NCBI GenBank assembly: GCA_016795485.1
Contig: JAEUHM010000041.1
Coordinates: 434,001-498,000, forward strand
Reading direction: 5' to 3'
Source: Verrucomicrobiaceae bacterium
GTDB lineage: Bacteria; Verrucomicrobiota; Verrucomicrobiia; Verrucomicrobiales; Verrucomicrobiaceae
DNA: 64,000 nt
Shown: piece by piece, positions 9,072 through 17,038 of the stretch
Numbering within the stretch: the first letter of the stretch is position 1
How the letters are laid out: each line of letters starts with the position of its first letter
Notes under the pieces: model-generated
The model's input: only the letters and a program-made list of their open reading frames with translations
The model's database searches: none
Told to the model about the DNA's origin: nothing
Translations under genes and position numbers: made by a program

Positions 9072-9911
9072 CTATTGGGATACACCTATAGACTTCAGCC
9101 ACTTCAGCGCATCTTCGGGCCAGACTTTTGCATCGCGCTCACAACGGAGGCCGTAGCCATGGCCCCCGGTTGCATAAAGTTTGAACTCATGAGCAATCTT
9201 TGCGCGCTTCAGTGCCTCATGGACAACTTTGCTGCCGATGATATGCCGCTTATCGTCCTCGCTGTGAATGATAAGTGTCGCGGGCATATCGGCGGTTAGT
9301 TTGAGGTCAGAAGCGACTTGGCCAGATTTATCATCCAGATAAGCGGGGTAAACGAGAATGCCAAAATCGGGTTGGCAACCCGTCTGATCGATCACATCGA
9401 CGGCCAAGTATGAGCGCTGGACCACTGGGGCGCTTGCCTTGGCCGCGAGATTGCCTCCTGCAGAGAATCCAATCACGCCCAGTCGCTTCGGGTCGATCTT
9501 CCACTCAACAGCGTTGGCCCTCACCAAGCTCAAAGCGCGCTGAACGTCCTGAAAGGCACCCTCGCGATTGTTTGGCGTGCGATACTTCAGCACCAAAGCG
9601 CTGATACCGTTTTTGTTGAGCCATGCAGCAATCTCCGAGCCCTCCTTGTCCATGACGCAGTATCCATAGCCACCACCAGGGCATACGATCAAGGCAGGAG
9701 CGGCAGATCCATCTGGGCGCTCAGCCTTGAAAAAGGTCAGAGTCGGTTTGCTCACGTTCGTGATGCGCAAGAAACCATCTTGGCGCTTCACCTCTGTCTC
9801 AGCCTCCTTTGCTCCAGCACCCGGCATTTTGCCCTCGGGCCACACATCAATGACCGTCTGAGCGACAAGACTCGAAGAAACAACGAAAAAGAGGACAATC
9901 GCGCGAAACAT
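9072..9911 (-). CDS. Secreted alpha/beta-hydrolase (acetylesterase/carbohydrate esterase-like)
   Basis: 279 aa from the ATG at 9911, which directly precedes a signal peptide (MFRAIVLFFVVSSSLVAQ). A TTG in frame at 9932 is less likely. Features of the esterase/BD-FAE-like group: oxyanion loop CPGGGYGY, nucleophile elbow GFSAGGN, acidic residue in IIHSEDDKRH, and final His in TGGHGYGLR. The N-terminal VIDVWPEGKMPG motif is common in secreted esterases of Verrucomicrobiota and Bacteroidota that remove acyl groups from plant polysaccharides. A G-rich stretch about 13 bases upstream could serve as ribosome-binding site. Confidence 0.82.
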   Translation of the reverse strand: MFRAIVLFFVVSSSLVAQTVIDVWPEGKMPGAGAKEAETEVKRQDGFLRITNVSKPTLTFFKAERPDGSAAPALIVCPGGGYGYCVMDKEGSEIAAWLNKNGISALVLKYRTPNNREGAFQDVQRALSLVRANAVEWKIDPKRLGVIGFSAGGNLAAKASAPVVQRSYLAVDVIDQTGCQPDFGILVYPAYLDDKSGQVASDLKLTADMPATLIIHSEDDKRHIIGSKVVHEALKRAKIAHEFKLYATGGHGYGLRCERDAKVWPEDALKWLKSIGVSQ

Positions 9912-9970
9912 GGGCACTCGAAACGCCCCCAATGTCTCAACTCTTTTCGATTAGCTCTCTGCAACTCATG

Positions 9971-10708
9971 CTAGCCCCGGCTCTTGACCACGACCGGAGC
10001 ACGTGGCGCTGAGGCTCGGCTAACACGTGAAACCGGAGCAATGCCTGAAGGACACCCACCATTGGCCGCATTGCGGGTGATGATTCCGCCGCCAGTGCGT
10101 GCCCCGTAGTTGACCAAGGCCCCGTAGTTGCCAAAGAGGCTGTCGGAGTATCCCTGGAAATAGGTTGGGGCGCGATTGGTGCGATAGCCGAAGCGATGGA
10201 AGTCTCGTCCGTAGCCATTGTTGGCAAAATAGGGGCCAACACCTGGTAGCAGGAGGTTACCATTGCTTCCACCGATGCTAACAAAGCCCCCCAGACCGAA
10301 ACCGGCATTCTGTTGGGCTGACATGGCTTGGACAAGGGCTGCCAATTGGAGCGCCTGATGTGTGCGATGCTCCATGGCAGTCTGCTGAGCTGCTGCGTAA
10401 GCTTTTGCAGCCGCTTCCGCCCTTTGCCTGGCAAGTTCACGCTTTTGAGCGCGCTCCTCGGCCTGCTGTTTCTCGAAAGCGCGCTCCTTATCGGGATCGT
10501 AGCCAAACTCCTTTTGGGATGCGGTGGTCATGTCACTGAATAAAATGCGCGCCACGCCTTTCGTGTGCCGGAAGGTGACGCCATCGGGACTCACCTTGAG
10601 GATTCTGCAGTTCTGATAAGAGCGGCCTTGGACCGTCATCAGGTCGGCAGCGCGAGCAGCGCCGGTCAGGGAAAGCATCAGGGCAAGCAAGAGCGTATAT
10701 TTGTTCAT
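9971..10708 (-). CDS. Exported protein of unknown function
   Basis: 245 aa from the ATG at 10708, chosen because it starts a clear signal peptide (MNKYTLLLALMLSLTGAARA); an upstream TTG at 10747 would add 13 residues. After cleavage comes a small domain (LMTVQGRSYQNCRILKVSPDGV ... ARILFSDM) of a kind that recurs in exported verrucomicrobial proteins. It is followed by an Ala/Glu/Arg/Gln-rich predicted helix (about residues 80-125) and a Gly/Asn/Tyr/Phe-rich tail. I recognise no enzyme family; a structural envelope role is possible. Confidence 0.7.
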   Translation of the reverse strand: MNKYTLLLALMLSLTGAARAADLMTVQGRSYQNCRILKVSPDGVTFRHTKGVARILFSDMTTASQKEFGYDPDKERAFEKQQAEERAQKRELARQRAEAAAKAYAAAQQTAMEHRTHQALQLAALVQAMSAQQNAGFGLGGFVSIGGSNGNLLLPGVGPYFANNGYGRDFHRFGYRTNRAPTYFQGYSDSLFGNYGALVNYGARTGGGIITRNAANGGCPSGIAPVSRVSRASAPRAPVVVKSRG

Positions 10709-10874
10709 AGCAGCTTTGGTGATTCGAGTGTGTTCGAAAATCTCCAAGCACTGCGGTTCGGTCGAGGAATCTAGTTTCCTTTATTCCTTGAGATTATTGT
10801 TATTTTATAAAATCGCCCAAAACTTATTCGGGTTGCTTGATTGATTTTGCCCCTGAATAACCAAAAACCGCGCT
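10709..10874. promoter_or_regulatory. AT-rich intergenic region, likely promoter for the minus-strand gene at 10708
   Basis: This 166-base gap is markedly AT-rich compared with its surroundings. Around 10795-10815 the minus strand reads GATTTTATAAAATAAC, which could serve as a -10-type element. No confident -35 box or operator symmetry was found. Confidence 0.3.
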
Positions 10875-11564
10875 TTAAGGCCTAGGTCCGCTTGTCCCAG
10901 GCAAGGCGCTAAAGAAGAAATAGCGGGGGGAGTTCACAAGATCGCCCAGTTCACGTGTAGCAATTGCGGAAAGTAGAATCTCCATTTTTTCTAAAGCGCT
11001 CGGGCTACTAGAGAAACGTTCTTCCATCCACCTCCTCAGTCGGGCGTTGGCGTTGTTTTCCACGGCTATCGTGCCGAGATTCAGGAGCATGACGAGCACA
11101 CAGATGCCGACAAAAACGAAGAAAACATTGCGGAATGGCATCTTCATGAACGCTAGCAGCGCTCCACAGCCAAACGCTGTAAACATGGGTATGTAGCGAT
11201 TGAGCCTGATACAAGTGCGGCGCCAAACGAAGGCGTCTTTATCCTCCCCTTTCTGCAAGGCATGGGCTGCTTCATGCAGAGCAAGCGCCCAGGCGGCCAG
11301 ATGCTTGCCCTCCCTCACGTCTTTGCTCAGAAAAAGCCGACGGCGGGATGGATCGAAGTAGTTGGAGATGACACCATCATGCGGAACAATTTGAACATCC
11401 CCAGCACCGTGCGCATTCAGGAACTCCTCAGCGATTTGTGCTCCTGTGATGTTCTCAGGTGCCTGGGCGCGGCGGCCAAGTTCCATGCGAGACTCAAACC
11501 TGCCTAACGCCCACTTGCTAACAAAGAAGACCGCAAGGATCAGGATAAGTGGGACGGCTAGCAT
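10875..11564 (-). CDS. Zinc-dependent membrane protease, YugP/Zn_peptidase_2 family
   Basis: 229 aa. An N-terminal membrane helix is followed by TGAQIAEEFLNAHG, YFDPSRRRLFLS and the metalloprotease motif LALHEAAHALQ (H97, E98, H101). Membrane helices lie around residues 130-170, and an acidic/Asn region follows (AVENNANARLRRW). The order matches the YugP family of neutral zinc metallopeptidases, except that the usual HEVGH reads HEAAH, which keeps the HExxH ligands. The cellular target is unknown. No co-directional partner overlaps it. Confidence 0.88.
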   Translation of the reverse strand: MLAVPLILILAVFFVSKWALGRFESRMELGRRAQAPENITGAQIAEEFLNAHGAGDVQIVPHDGVISNYFDPSRRRLFLSKDVREGKHLAAWALALHEAAHALQKGEDKDAFVWRRTCIRLNRYIPMFTAFGCGALLAFMKMPFRNVFFVFVGICVLVMLLNLGTIAVENNANARLRRWMEERFSSSPSALEKMEILLSAIATRELGDLVNSPRYFFFSALPGTSGPRP

Positions 11565-11634
11565 TGGGAGAATCTGGAAGAGGCAGAGATGACTGATGTT
11601 TCAACGAAACGGACCCGCCACGGCTGTCATCAAG

Positions 11635-12168
11635 TCAAAGCCCAATTGGGTGTCTAGCTCTGAAGCCGCTCAATGGTCGCGAGCTGGTGCTCCAGTGAGG
11701 CCCACGACTGCTGTTGCTGCCGTGACCACCAGTATCGAAGCGCAATCCAGCGATCTCCAAGAATGTGTGGCCATCTTTGGCATAAACGGTGATCCACTCG
11801 CCTTTTCCAGATTGGCCGTAGCGCCGAAATGCGTCCGAAGTGCCGCAACCACGCAGGAGACCCGCGTGATTTAGAACGTACGAAACGGATCCGGAGCAGT
11901 CATAGCCCCTGTCATAGAGCTTCCGATGGCCTCCCCCATAAACGTATGGCTTGCCCGCGATCTGGTTGGCGGCCTGAATGGCATTGTGCACACTGATCGG
12001 AGCGTAGGCTGGAAGTGATGCGAGCCCGTTAGAGTGAATCACCGCCGTTTTGCCTGGAGTGAAAGAATAATACCAACGCGTAGGACCCCGAGCCACATGG
12101 GATGGGGTAGAGCTGCATTGCGTGAGCGCAACACAGGTAAGAGCGAGAAGCAAAAAGCGAAGTGTCAC
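11635..12168 (-). CDS. NlpC/P60-like cell-wall lipoprotein
   Basis: 177 aa. A lipoprotein signal peptide ends in LTQC (lipid-anchored Cys18). The following domain has AIQAANQIAGKPYVYGGGH, the catalytic Cys in GYDCSGSVSYVLNHAG (C91) and a catalytic His in KDGHTFLEI (H134). That spacing is typical of NlpC/P60-type peptidoglycan endopeptidases or related amidases. The C-terminus is short (RHPIGL). Divergent from queE across a 60-base AT-rich gap. Confidence 0.8.
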   Translation of the reverse strand: MTLRFLLLALTCVALTQCSSTPSHVARGPTRWYYSFTPGKTAVIHSNGLASLPAYAPISVHNAIQAANQIAGKPYVYGGGHRKLYDRGYDCSGSVSYVLNHAGLLRGCGTSDAFRRYGQSGKGEWITVYAKDGHTFLEIAGLRFDTGGHGSNSSRGPHWSTSSRPLSGFRARHPIGL

Positions 12169-12228
12169 AGCATTTAATTAACCGATCTTAATCAAATAAA
12201 CAACCTTCTTCATCAGCTGCGTTGTGCT
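12169..12228. promoter_or_regulatory. Divergent AT-rich promoter region between NlpC/P60-like gene and queE
   Basis: A 60-base AT-rich spacer (for example TTAATTAA near 12175) separates two divergent genes and must hold at least one promoter. No preQ1 riboswitch consensus was recognisable. Confidence 0.3.
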
Positions 12229-12930
12229 ATGCCCTCTACCATGCGCATCTCGGAGATTTTTTACTCCGTTCAGGGAGAAGGCAGCCTTGTGGGCGTGCCT
12301 TCCGTTTTCGTGCGCACTTCCGGCTGCAATCTCCGCTGCCGCTGGTGCGACACACCTTACGCCTCGTGGAAGCCGGAAGGCCAAGAGATGAACACGGAGC
12401 AGATCCTTTCGACCGTGCTCACATACCCAGCCCAACATGTGGTAGTAACGGGCGGAGAGCCCATGATCGCGTTGGGAATGGCAGAGCTTCTCATCCGCCT
12501 CCGAGAAGCAGGCAAACACATCACTATAGAGACTGCCGGGACCGTGGCTCCATCGGGAGTGGTATGCGATTTAGCGTCCATCAGCCCGAAACTCAGTAAC
12601 TCGACACCCAGCGTTGCCGAAGCCGGGGTGACCTGGGTGGAACGCCATGAAGCCACCCGTGCTAAGCCAGAAGTGCTTCATCAATGGTGTGCCGACTACG
12701 ACGTTCAGCTCAAGTTTGTGATCTCTACAGAGCGCGATCTCGAAGAAATGCGCGCCATCATCAAACCCCTGCCTCTCAAGCCGACACAAGTGATGATCAT
12801 GGCCGAAGGAACAAGCGTGGAAGCCATACGAACCCGCAGTGCGATGCTGGTAGAGGCATGCAAGCATTACGGCTGGCGCTACTCGCCCCGATTGCACATC
12901 GATCTCTTTGGCAACCAGCGGGGCACTTGA
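12229..12930 (+). CDS. queE: 7-carboxy-7-deazaguanine synthase (radical SAM, QueE)
   Basis: 233 aa. MRISEIFYSVQGEGSLVG is the QueE N-terminus. The radical-SAM cluster motif is CNLRCRWCDTPYASW (CxxxCxxC). VVVTGGEPM is the SAM-binding GGEP motif. QueE converts 6-carboxy-tetrahydropterin to 7-carboxy-7-deazaguanine in queuosine tRNA-modification synthesis. An ATG at 12241 (MRISEIF) is an equally plausible start. No other que genes are in the window. Confidence 0.93.
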   Translation: MPSTMRISEIFYSVQGEGSLVGVPSVFVRTSGCNLRCRWCDTPYASWKPEGQEMNTEQILSTVLTYPAQHVVVTGGEPMIALGMAELLIRLREAGKHITIETAGTVAPSGVVCDLASISPKLSNSTPSVAEAGVTWVERHEATRAKPEVLHQWCADYDVQLKFVISTERDLEEMRAIIKPLPLKPTQVMIMAEGTSVEAIRTRSAMLVEACKHYGWRYSPRLHIDLFGNQRGT

Positions 12931-12977
12931 AAAGCAGCCGGAAAAGGCGGACAATCAGCCACAAATCCCACGCTCCA

Positions 12978-13655
12978 ATGAAAACCTTCTCGTCCATCAT
13001 GGCCCTGGCACTGCTGGGCATCACTACCCTGCATGGTCAGGCCCCAGGGGTAAAGGCTCGCACCTCTTACCACACCGATGGGACCTACACCGAGTCCACT
13101 CAGGACCCAACTACCCGCGAACAAAGGGACATCACCTACAATCAGCAAAATGTGAAGATTGCGGAGCGCGTCTACTTGCTCAATGAGCGCGGCGTTCCCG
13201 TCCAAGGTAATGTTTATGATGGACGCGGCCAACTCAGATCGCGGGTTCAGATCTTTTTCGACCAGTTTGAGCGCCAAACGGAACAGCGCATGATGAACCT
13301 AAACGGAGAGGTCTATCAGCGGATTGTTTTTGAGTACGATGCTCAAGGCAAGGCGCAGGCACCAAAAGTGATCAACTACGACAACGTGACATCGCCCGAC
13401 ATGCGACCTGCGAGCATTGATCTGACCGGCCAAGGCAGGCTCCCGGGAAAACTGGATCGCAGTCAGGGCGAACCTACCTCCCCTCAGCAAGGGAATGTGG
13501 CACCGATGCCTCAAGCCAATGGCAACATCGGCACGCTTCCGCCGGCGGGCATTCGTCCCGGCACCTCACTGAATCCCAGCCCACAAGAGCCTGAGAAAAA
13601 GAAAGGCTGGCTCGGCAGAATCTTTGGCGGCAAGGAAAAGAAAGAAGACAAGTAG
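12978..13655 (+). CDS. Exported protein of unknown function with basic C-terminal tail
   Basis: 225 aa from the ATG at 12978, which opens a signal peptide (MKTFSSIMALALLGITTLHGQ). The region before it in the same frame overlaps queE and is not coding. The body (about residues 24-140) is polar and Gln/Arg-rich, with segments such as VYLLNERGVPVQGNVYDGRG and NGEVYQRIVFEYDAQG. The second half is Pro/Gly/Gln-rich and ends in EKKKGWLGRIFGGKEKK. That Lys-rich KKGW motif also occurs near the N-terminus of the amidase at 3250-4938. I recognise no family; it starts 47 bases after queE. Confidence 0.72.
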   Translation: MKTFSSIMALALLGITTLHGQAPGVKARTSYHTDGTYTESTQDPTTREQRDITYNQQNVKIAERVYLLNERGVPVQGNVYDGRGQLRSRVQIFFDQFERQTEQRMMNLNGEVYQRIVFEYDAQGKAQAPKVINYDNVTSPDMRPASIDLTGQGRLPGKLDRSQGEPTSPQQGNVAPMPQANGNIGTLPPAGIRPGTSLNPSPQEPEKKKGWLGRIFGGKEKKEDK

Positions 13656-13686
13656 CGCCATCGTCCCCTGACACTTGCTAACTTCT

Positions 13687-14739
13687 ATGAATCGCCGCCA
13701 TTTCGTCGCCTCTGCTTCGGCTGCTGCTGCCGCTTTATCAAACACCCGCCTGCTCGCCGCTGATGGCAAGCGCCCAATGATCGGCCTGGATCACTTTGCA
13801 GTACGTGCAGCGGGGATGAAGGCCCCAGCGCTCATCGACTATGCGGCCTCACTGAAGCTCGACATCATCTTCATCTCCGAACTAGGTCCACTGGAGAGCA
13901 AAGACGAAGCCTACTTGAAAAAGTTGAAGGCTCAGGCAGACGCAGCAGGGCTCAAGATTTACTCCGGAGGGATGAGCATCTGCAAATCATCCAATACCTA
14001 CAAGCCAGAACAGGGCGACCCGGTCGCTTACACCGAAGATCTTATCCGCATCGCCAAAACATTGGGCTCACCTGTTGCGCGTTGCGTCCTCGGCAATGCC
14101 AAAGACCGGACAACCGATGGTGGCATCCAAAAACATATCGAGGAATGCGTGCGTGTGCTCAAGGCAGTCAAAAGCCGCTGTGAAGCCGAAGGCGTCCAGA
14201 TCGCCATCGAGAACCACGCAGGCGACATGCAGAGCTACGAGCTCAAGGCACTGATCGAAGCAGCCGGAAAAGACCACGTTGGAGCGAACATCGACCCAGG
14301 GAATGCCGTCTGGTCACTGGAGGACCCAATGGTCAATCTTGAAGTGCTTGGGCCATACACGATCTGCTCATCCATTCGCGATTCCATGATCTGGGAGACG
14401 GAAGAAGGTGCCATGGTGCAGTGGACAGCCGTAGGAGAAGGCATCGTGGACTTCAAGGCTTACACCAAGCGCTTTGCCGAACTCGCTCCAGGAGCGCCTC
14501 TGAATGTGGAAACCATTTCTGGATTCGCCAAACCGTTCACCTACCTCAAAGAAGAGTTTTGGGCACCTTACAGCACAGTTCCCGCTGCCGGATTTGCCGC
14601 ATGGGTAGCGCTTAGCAAGCGCGGCAAACCAATCGACTCATTCAAGGCACCGGAAGGCGCTGACAAAAAAGCAGCAGAAACAGCTTATCAAAAAGGAGAG
14701 TTGGAACGCAGCACGAAGTGGCTGCAGGCCAATCTCTAA
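13687..14739 (+). CDS. Tat-exported sugar isomerase/epimerase-like TIM barrel (AP_endonuc_2 / xylose-isomerase-like)
   Basis: 350 aa. The start at 13687 yields a twin-arginine signal (MNRRHFVASASAAAAAL). The barrel contains the expected acidic and His metal ligands, such as QIAIENHAGDMQS (E and H) and HVGANIDPGNAVW (D). This superfamily includes sugar phosphate isomerases and, in characterised cases, 3-keto-glycoside lyases acting outside the cytoplasm. It is convergent with a DUF1080 gene 18 bases away, and that pairing favours a role in 3-keto-sugar processing (inference). Confidence 0.85.
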   Translation: MNRRHFVASASAAAAALSNTRLLAADGKRPMIGLDHFAVRAAGMKAPALIDYAASLKLDIIFISELGPLESKDEAYLKKLKAQADAAGLKIYSGGMSICKSSNTYKPEQGDPVAYTEDLIRIAKTLGSPVARCVLGNAKDRTTDGGIQKHIEECVRVLKAVKSRCEAEGVQIAIENHAGDMQSYELKALIEAAGKDHVGANIDPGNAVWSLEDPMVNLEVLGPYTICSSIRDSMIWETEEGAMVQWTAVGEGIVDFKAYTKRFAELAPGAPLNVETISGFAKPFTYLKEEFWAPYSTVPAAGFAAWVALSKRGKPIDSFKAPEGADKKAAETAYQKGELERSTKWLQANL

Positions 14740-14757
14740 GCCCGGCGGCCAACAATC

Positions 14758-15549
14758 TCACTCTTTGAAGCTGGTGTCTGGCTGGTCCAACGCCAGTTCC
14801 TTGATCCAAAGATTGCGGTAACGCACATCGTGGCCCTCGGCCTGTAGTTTGATGCCCTGAGGAGTGTCGGTGATGCCTTTGCCGCCATCATTTCCACCAT
14901 CCACCCCTGAGCGTGGACCGCCCCAGACTTTGTTGATGGTGACATTCTGGTGCACCAGTTTTCCGTTGAAATACATGCTCACCAGCGGCTTCTCCGTGAG
15001 CTTGCCATCTTTGAATCGTGCAGCGCGAAACACGATGTCATAAGCGTTCCACTTTCCGACTCCGGCGAACTGCTCGTAGGGGGACTCCGTCTCATTGATC
15101 ACCGCTCCCATACCGTGTTTGGTGCGATCTCCTTCCAGCACTTGAATCTCGAAGCGGTTCTGAAGATACACACCACTATTACCTCCGGGTTTGGCGATGA
15201 AAAACTCAACGTGGAGGCGAAAGTCCTTGTAAGGCTTGCGAGTCACAATGTCCGCCGCGCCATACTTACCGCCATCCGCCGCTCGATCATCCGTCATGAT
15301 GCACGTACCACCGTTTACCGGATCTTCGACGACCTTCCACTTGATAGGCATGGATGACTTGAACCCTGGGCCTTCCCAATAGATCCACTTCTCGTCGAGC
15401 ATTGCACGCGAGCCGTCCAAAATAAACTCAGCACCAGCGACTGGAGCCGCACCGACTCCTATGCTCTTTGCCTGGGCCTGATCGTTGGACGCAGGTTGTT
15501 GAGCAAGGCCGATACTGGTAATGAAAACAAAGGTAAGCGCGCGAATCAT
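14758..15549 (-). CDS. Secreted DUF1080 (3-keto-disaccharide hydrolase) protein
   Basis: 263 aa from the ATG at 15549 with a signal peptide (MIRALTFVFITSIGLAQ). It shows the jelly-roll signatures of DUF1080: DFRLHVEFFIAKPGGNSGVY, ENRFEIQVLE-type strand (LQNRFEIQVLEGD), NAYDIVFRAARF, SMYFNGKLVHQNVTIN and GIKLQAEGHDVRYRNLWI. Family members hydrate or hydrolyse 3-keto-glycosides in the periplasm. It lies just downstream of the MBOAT gene on the same strand and is convergent with the Tat TIM-barrel gene. Confidence 0.88.
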   Translation of the reverse strand: MIRALTFVFITSIGLAQQPASNDQAQAKSIGVGAAPVAGAEFILDGSRAMLDEKWIYWEGPGFKSSMPIKWKVVEDPVNGGTCIMTDDRAADGGKYGAADIVTRKPYKDFRLHVEFFIAKPGGNSGVYLQNRFEIQVLEGDRTKHGMGAVINETESPYEQFAGVGKWNAYDIVFRAARFKDGKLTEKPLVSMYFNGKLVHQNVTINKVWGGPRSGVDGGNDGGKGITDTPQGIKLQAEGHDVRYRNLWIKELALDQPDTSFKE

Positions 15550-15604
15550 AACAGAGGAGATCAACCTGGACCGAAGCGGCGGTCTTTCATAAGACCATCC
15601 GAAG

Positions 15605-17038
15605 CTAGAACTGGAAGTAAATGAAGTCGCCACCCTCTGTGGAGCAGAGTGCAACAATGCCGAGAAGAATGAGGCCCGCAGCGAATGACTGGATCAGCGT
15701 CCACTTCCAAGTCTTGAGGCGCTCATCCTCAGGTGAGGGAATCCACCCAAGATACTCCACGAGCGGGAAAATCAGCGTCAGCGGCAGCCCATACAACACA
15801 GCTTCCAAGCCGATGCCACATCCAATGCGCCATTCCGTGAGCGTGGCGGCCAGCGGATTCAGCGTGAGGTGATGGACAATCATCGCAAGGTTGTGCTCCC
15901 GGAAGAGAACTCGCCCCACGTGCATGATGGCGAATGTGAACACCACCCGGAACACAATCCCTGCCGGACCTCCAGCCTTGCCAAACAGCGGCACTGCTTT
16001 GGACAAGTAAGGCCAGATGGAAAGCAGCAATCCATGAAAGAGACCCCAGAAAATGAAGTTCCAACCCGCACCGTGCCACAGGCCGGAGAGGAAGAAAACG
16101 AACATGACATTGCGAATGGTGGTAGAGGAACTCACCCTCGAGCCACCCAATGGAATGAAGATGTAGTCCTTGAACCACTTGCCCAAACTCATGTGCCATC
16201 TGCGCCAAAACTCGCTCGGTGACTGCGAAATGTAGGGGTGGTTGAAGTTGGGGCACAACTCGATGCCGATGATCCGTGCCGATCCACGCGCAATGGCCGT
16301 ATAGCCGCTGAAATCTGCATAAATCTGCACTCCAAAGGCCAAAACTCCGCCCCAAAGCACCGGGAAGGACGCGTCCGCCAAGGCAAAGACTTTGTTGGCC
16401 AACATCGCCGTGCTGTCAGCAATGGCGAGCTTTTGGAACAAGCCCCAGAGAATCAAAACAAAGCCCGAACGGATCGCTTCGAGTTGTGGTCGCCTCACTA
16501 CCTGGTATTGCGGCAGCATGTGTCCAGCGCGCTCGATAGGTCCCGCTACGAGTTGTGGGAAAAACGCCGCAAAGGTCGCATAGTCCAGCAGCGAACGGCA
16601 TGCAGGCAGTTGTTTGCGATAGACGTCGATCGCGTACGACAAGCTCTGGAAGGTGAAGAACGAAATGCCTGCCGGAAGTGCAATCTTTAGCAAAATGGGA
16701 GAAGGCATGAGGCCGATGGCCGTGAGAACTGCGGTGACATTCTCGATGAAAAAGCCAAAGTACTTGAAGGCAAATAAGATGGCCAGATTGACGCTGATGC
16801 TGAGGATGAAATACGCCTTCCGCTGTTTGTCAGAAGTGCTCTTCTCCATCCCAATCGCACAACCCCAGTCAAACAAGGTTGTGATGCCGATCAGCAGCAC
16901 ATACCAGTGGTGTATCCAGCCATAGAAGATGTAGCTGGCGACCACCAGCAGAAGGTTCTGGCCCTTGCGCGGCAGCCAGAAATACACGCAAAGCAACAGC
17001 GTGAAGAAGATCAAATACTCGACGCTCTGAAAGATCAT
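15605..17038 (-). CDS. MBOAT-family membrane O-acyltransferase (AlgI-like)
   Basis: 477 aa polytopic protein. Family marks: FFTFQSLSYAIDVYR, FPQLVAGPIERAGHMLPQ, EFWRRWHMSLGKWFKDYIF and SGLWHGAGWNFIFWGLFHG, the last containing the catalytic His. AlgI/DltB-type MBOATs pass acyl groups across the membrane to exported polysaccharides or teichoic acids. The ATG overlaps the stop of the SGNH-like gene (17035-18195) by four bases, pairing the two as in AlgI/AlgX-J or DltB/DltD systems. Confidence 0.92.
   Translation of the reverse strand: MIFQSVEYLIFFTLLLCVYFWLPRKGQNLLLVVASYIFYGWIHHWYVLLIGITTLFDWGCAIGMEKSTSDKQRKAYFILSISVNLAILFAFKYFGFFIENVTAVLTAIGLMPSPILLKIALPAGISFFTFQSLSYAIDVYRKQLPACRSLLDYATFAAFFPQLVAGPIERAGHMLPQYQVVRRPQLEAIRSGFVLILWGLFQKLAIADSTAMLANKVFALADASFPVLWGGVLAFGVQIYADFSGYTAIARGSARIIGIELCPNFNHPYISQSPSEFWRRWHMSLGKWFKDYIFIPLGGSRVSSSTTIRNVMFVFFLSGLWHGAGWNFIFWGLFHGLLLSIWPYLSKAVPLFGKAGGPAGIVFRVVFTFAIMHVGRVLFREHNLAMIVHHLTLNPLAATLTEWRIGCGIGLEAVLYGLPLTLIFPLVEYLGWIPSPEDERLKTWKWTLIQSFAAGLILLGIVALCSTEGGDFIYFQF

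Noticed and set aside
12169-12228. Possible preQ1 riboswitch before queE
   Set aside because: The short spacer has no recognisable preQ1 aptamer consensus.
12684-12977. Upstream extension of the 12978 gene into queE
   Set aside because: The extension lies within queE in another frame and would bury a clean signal peptide beginning at 12978.
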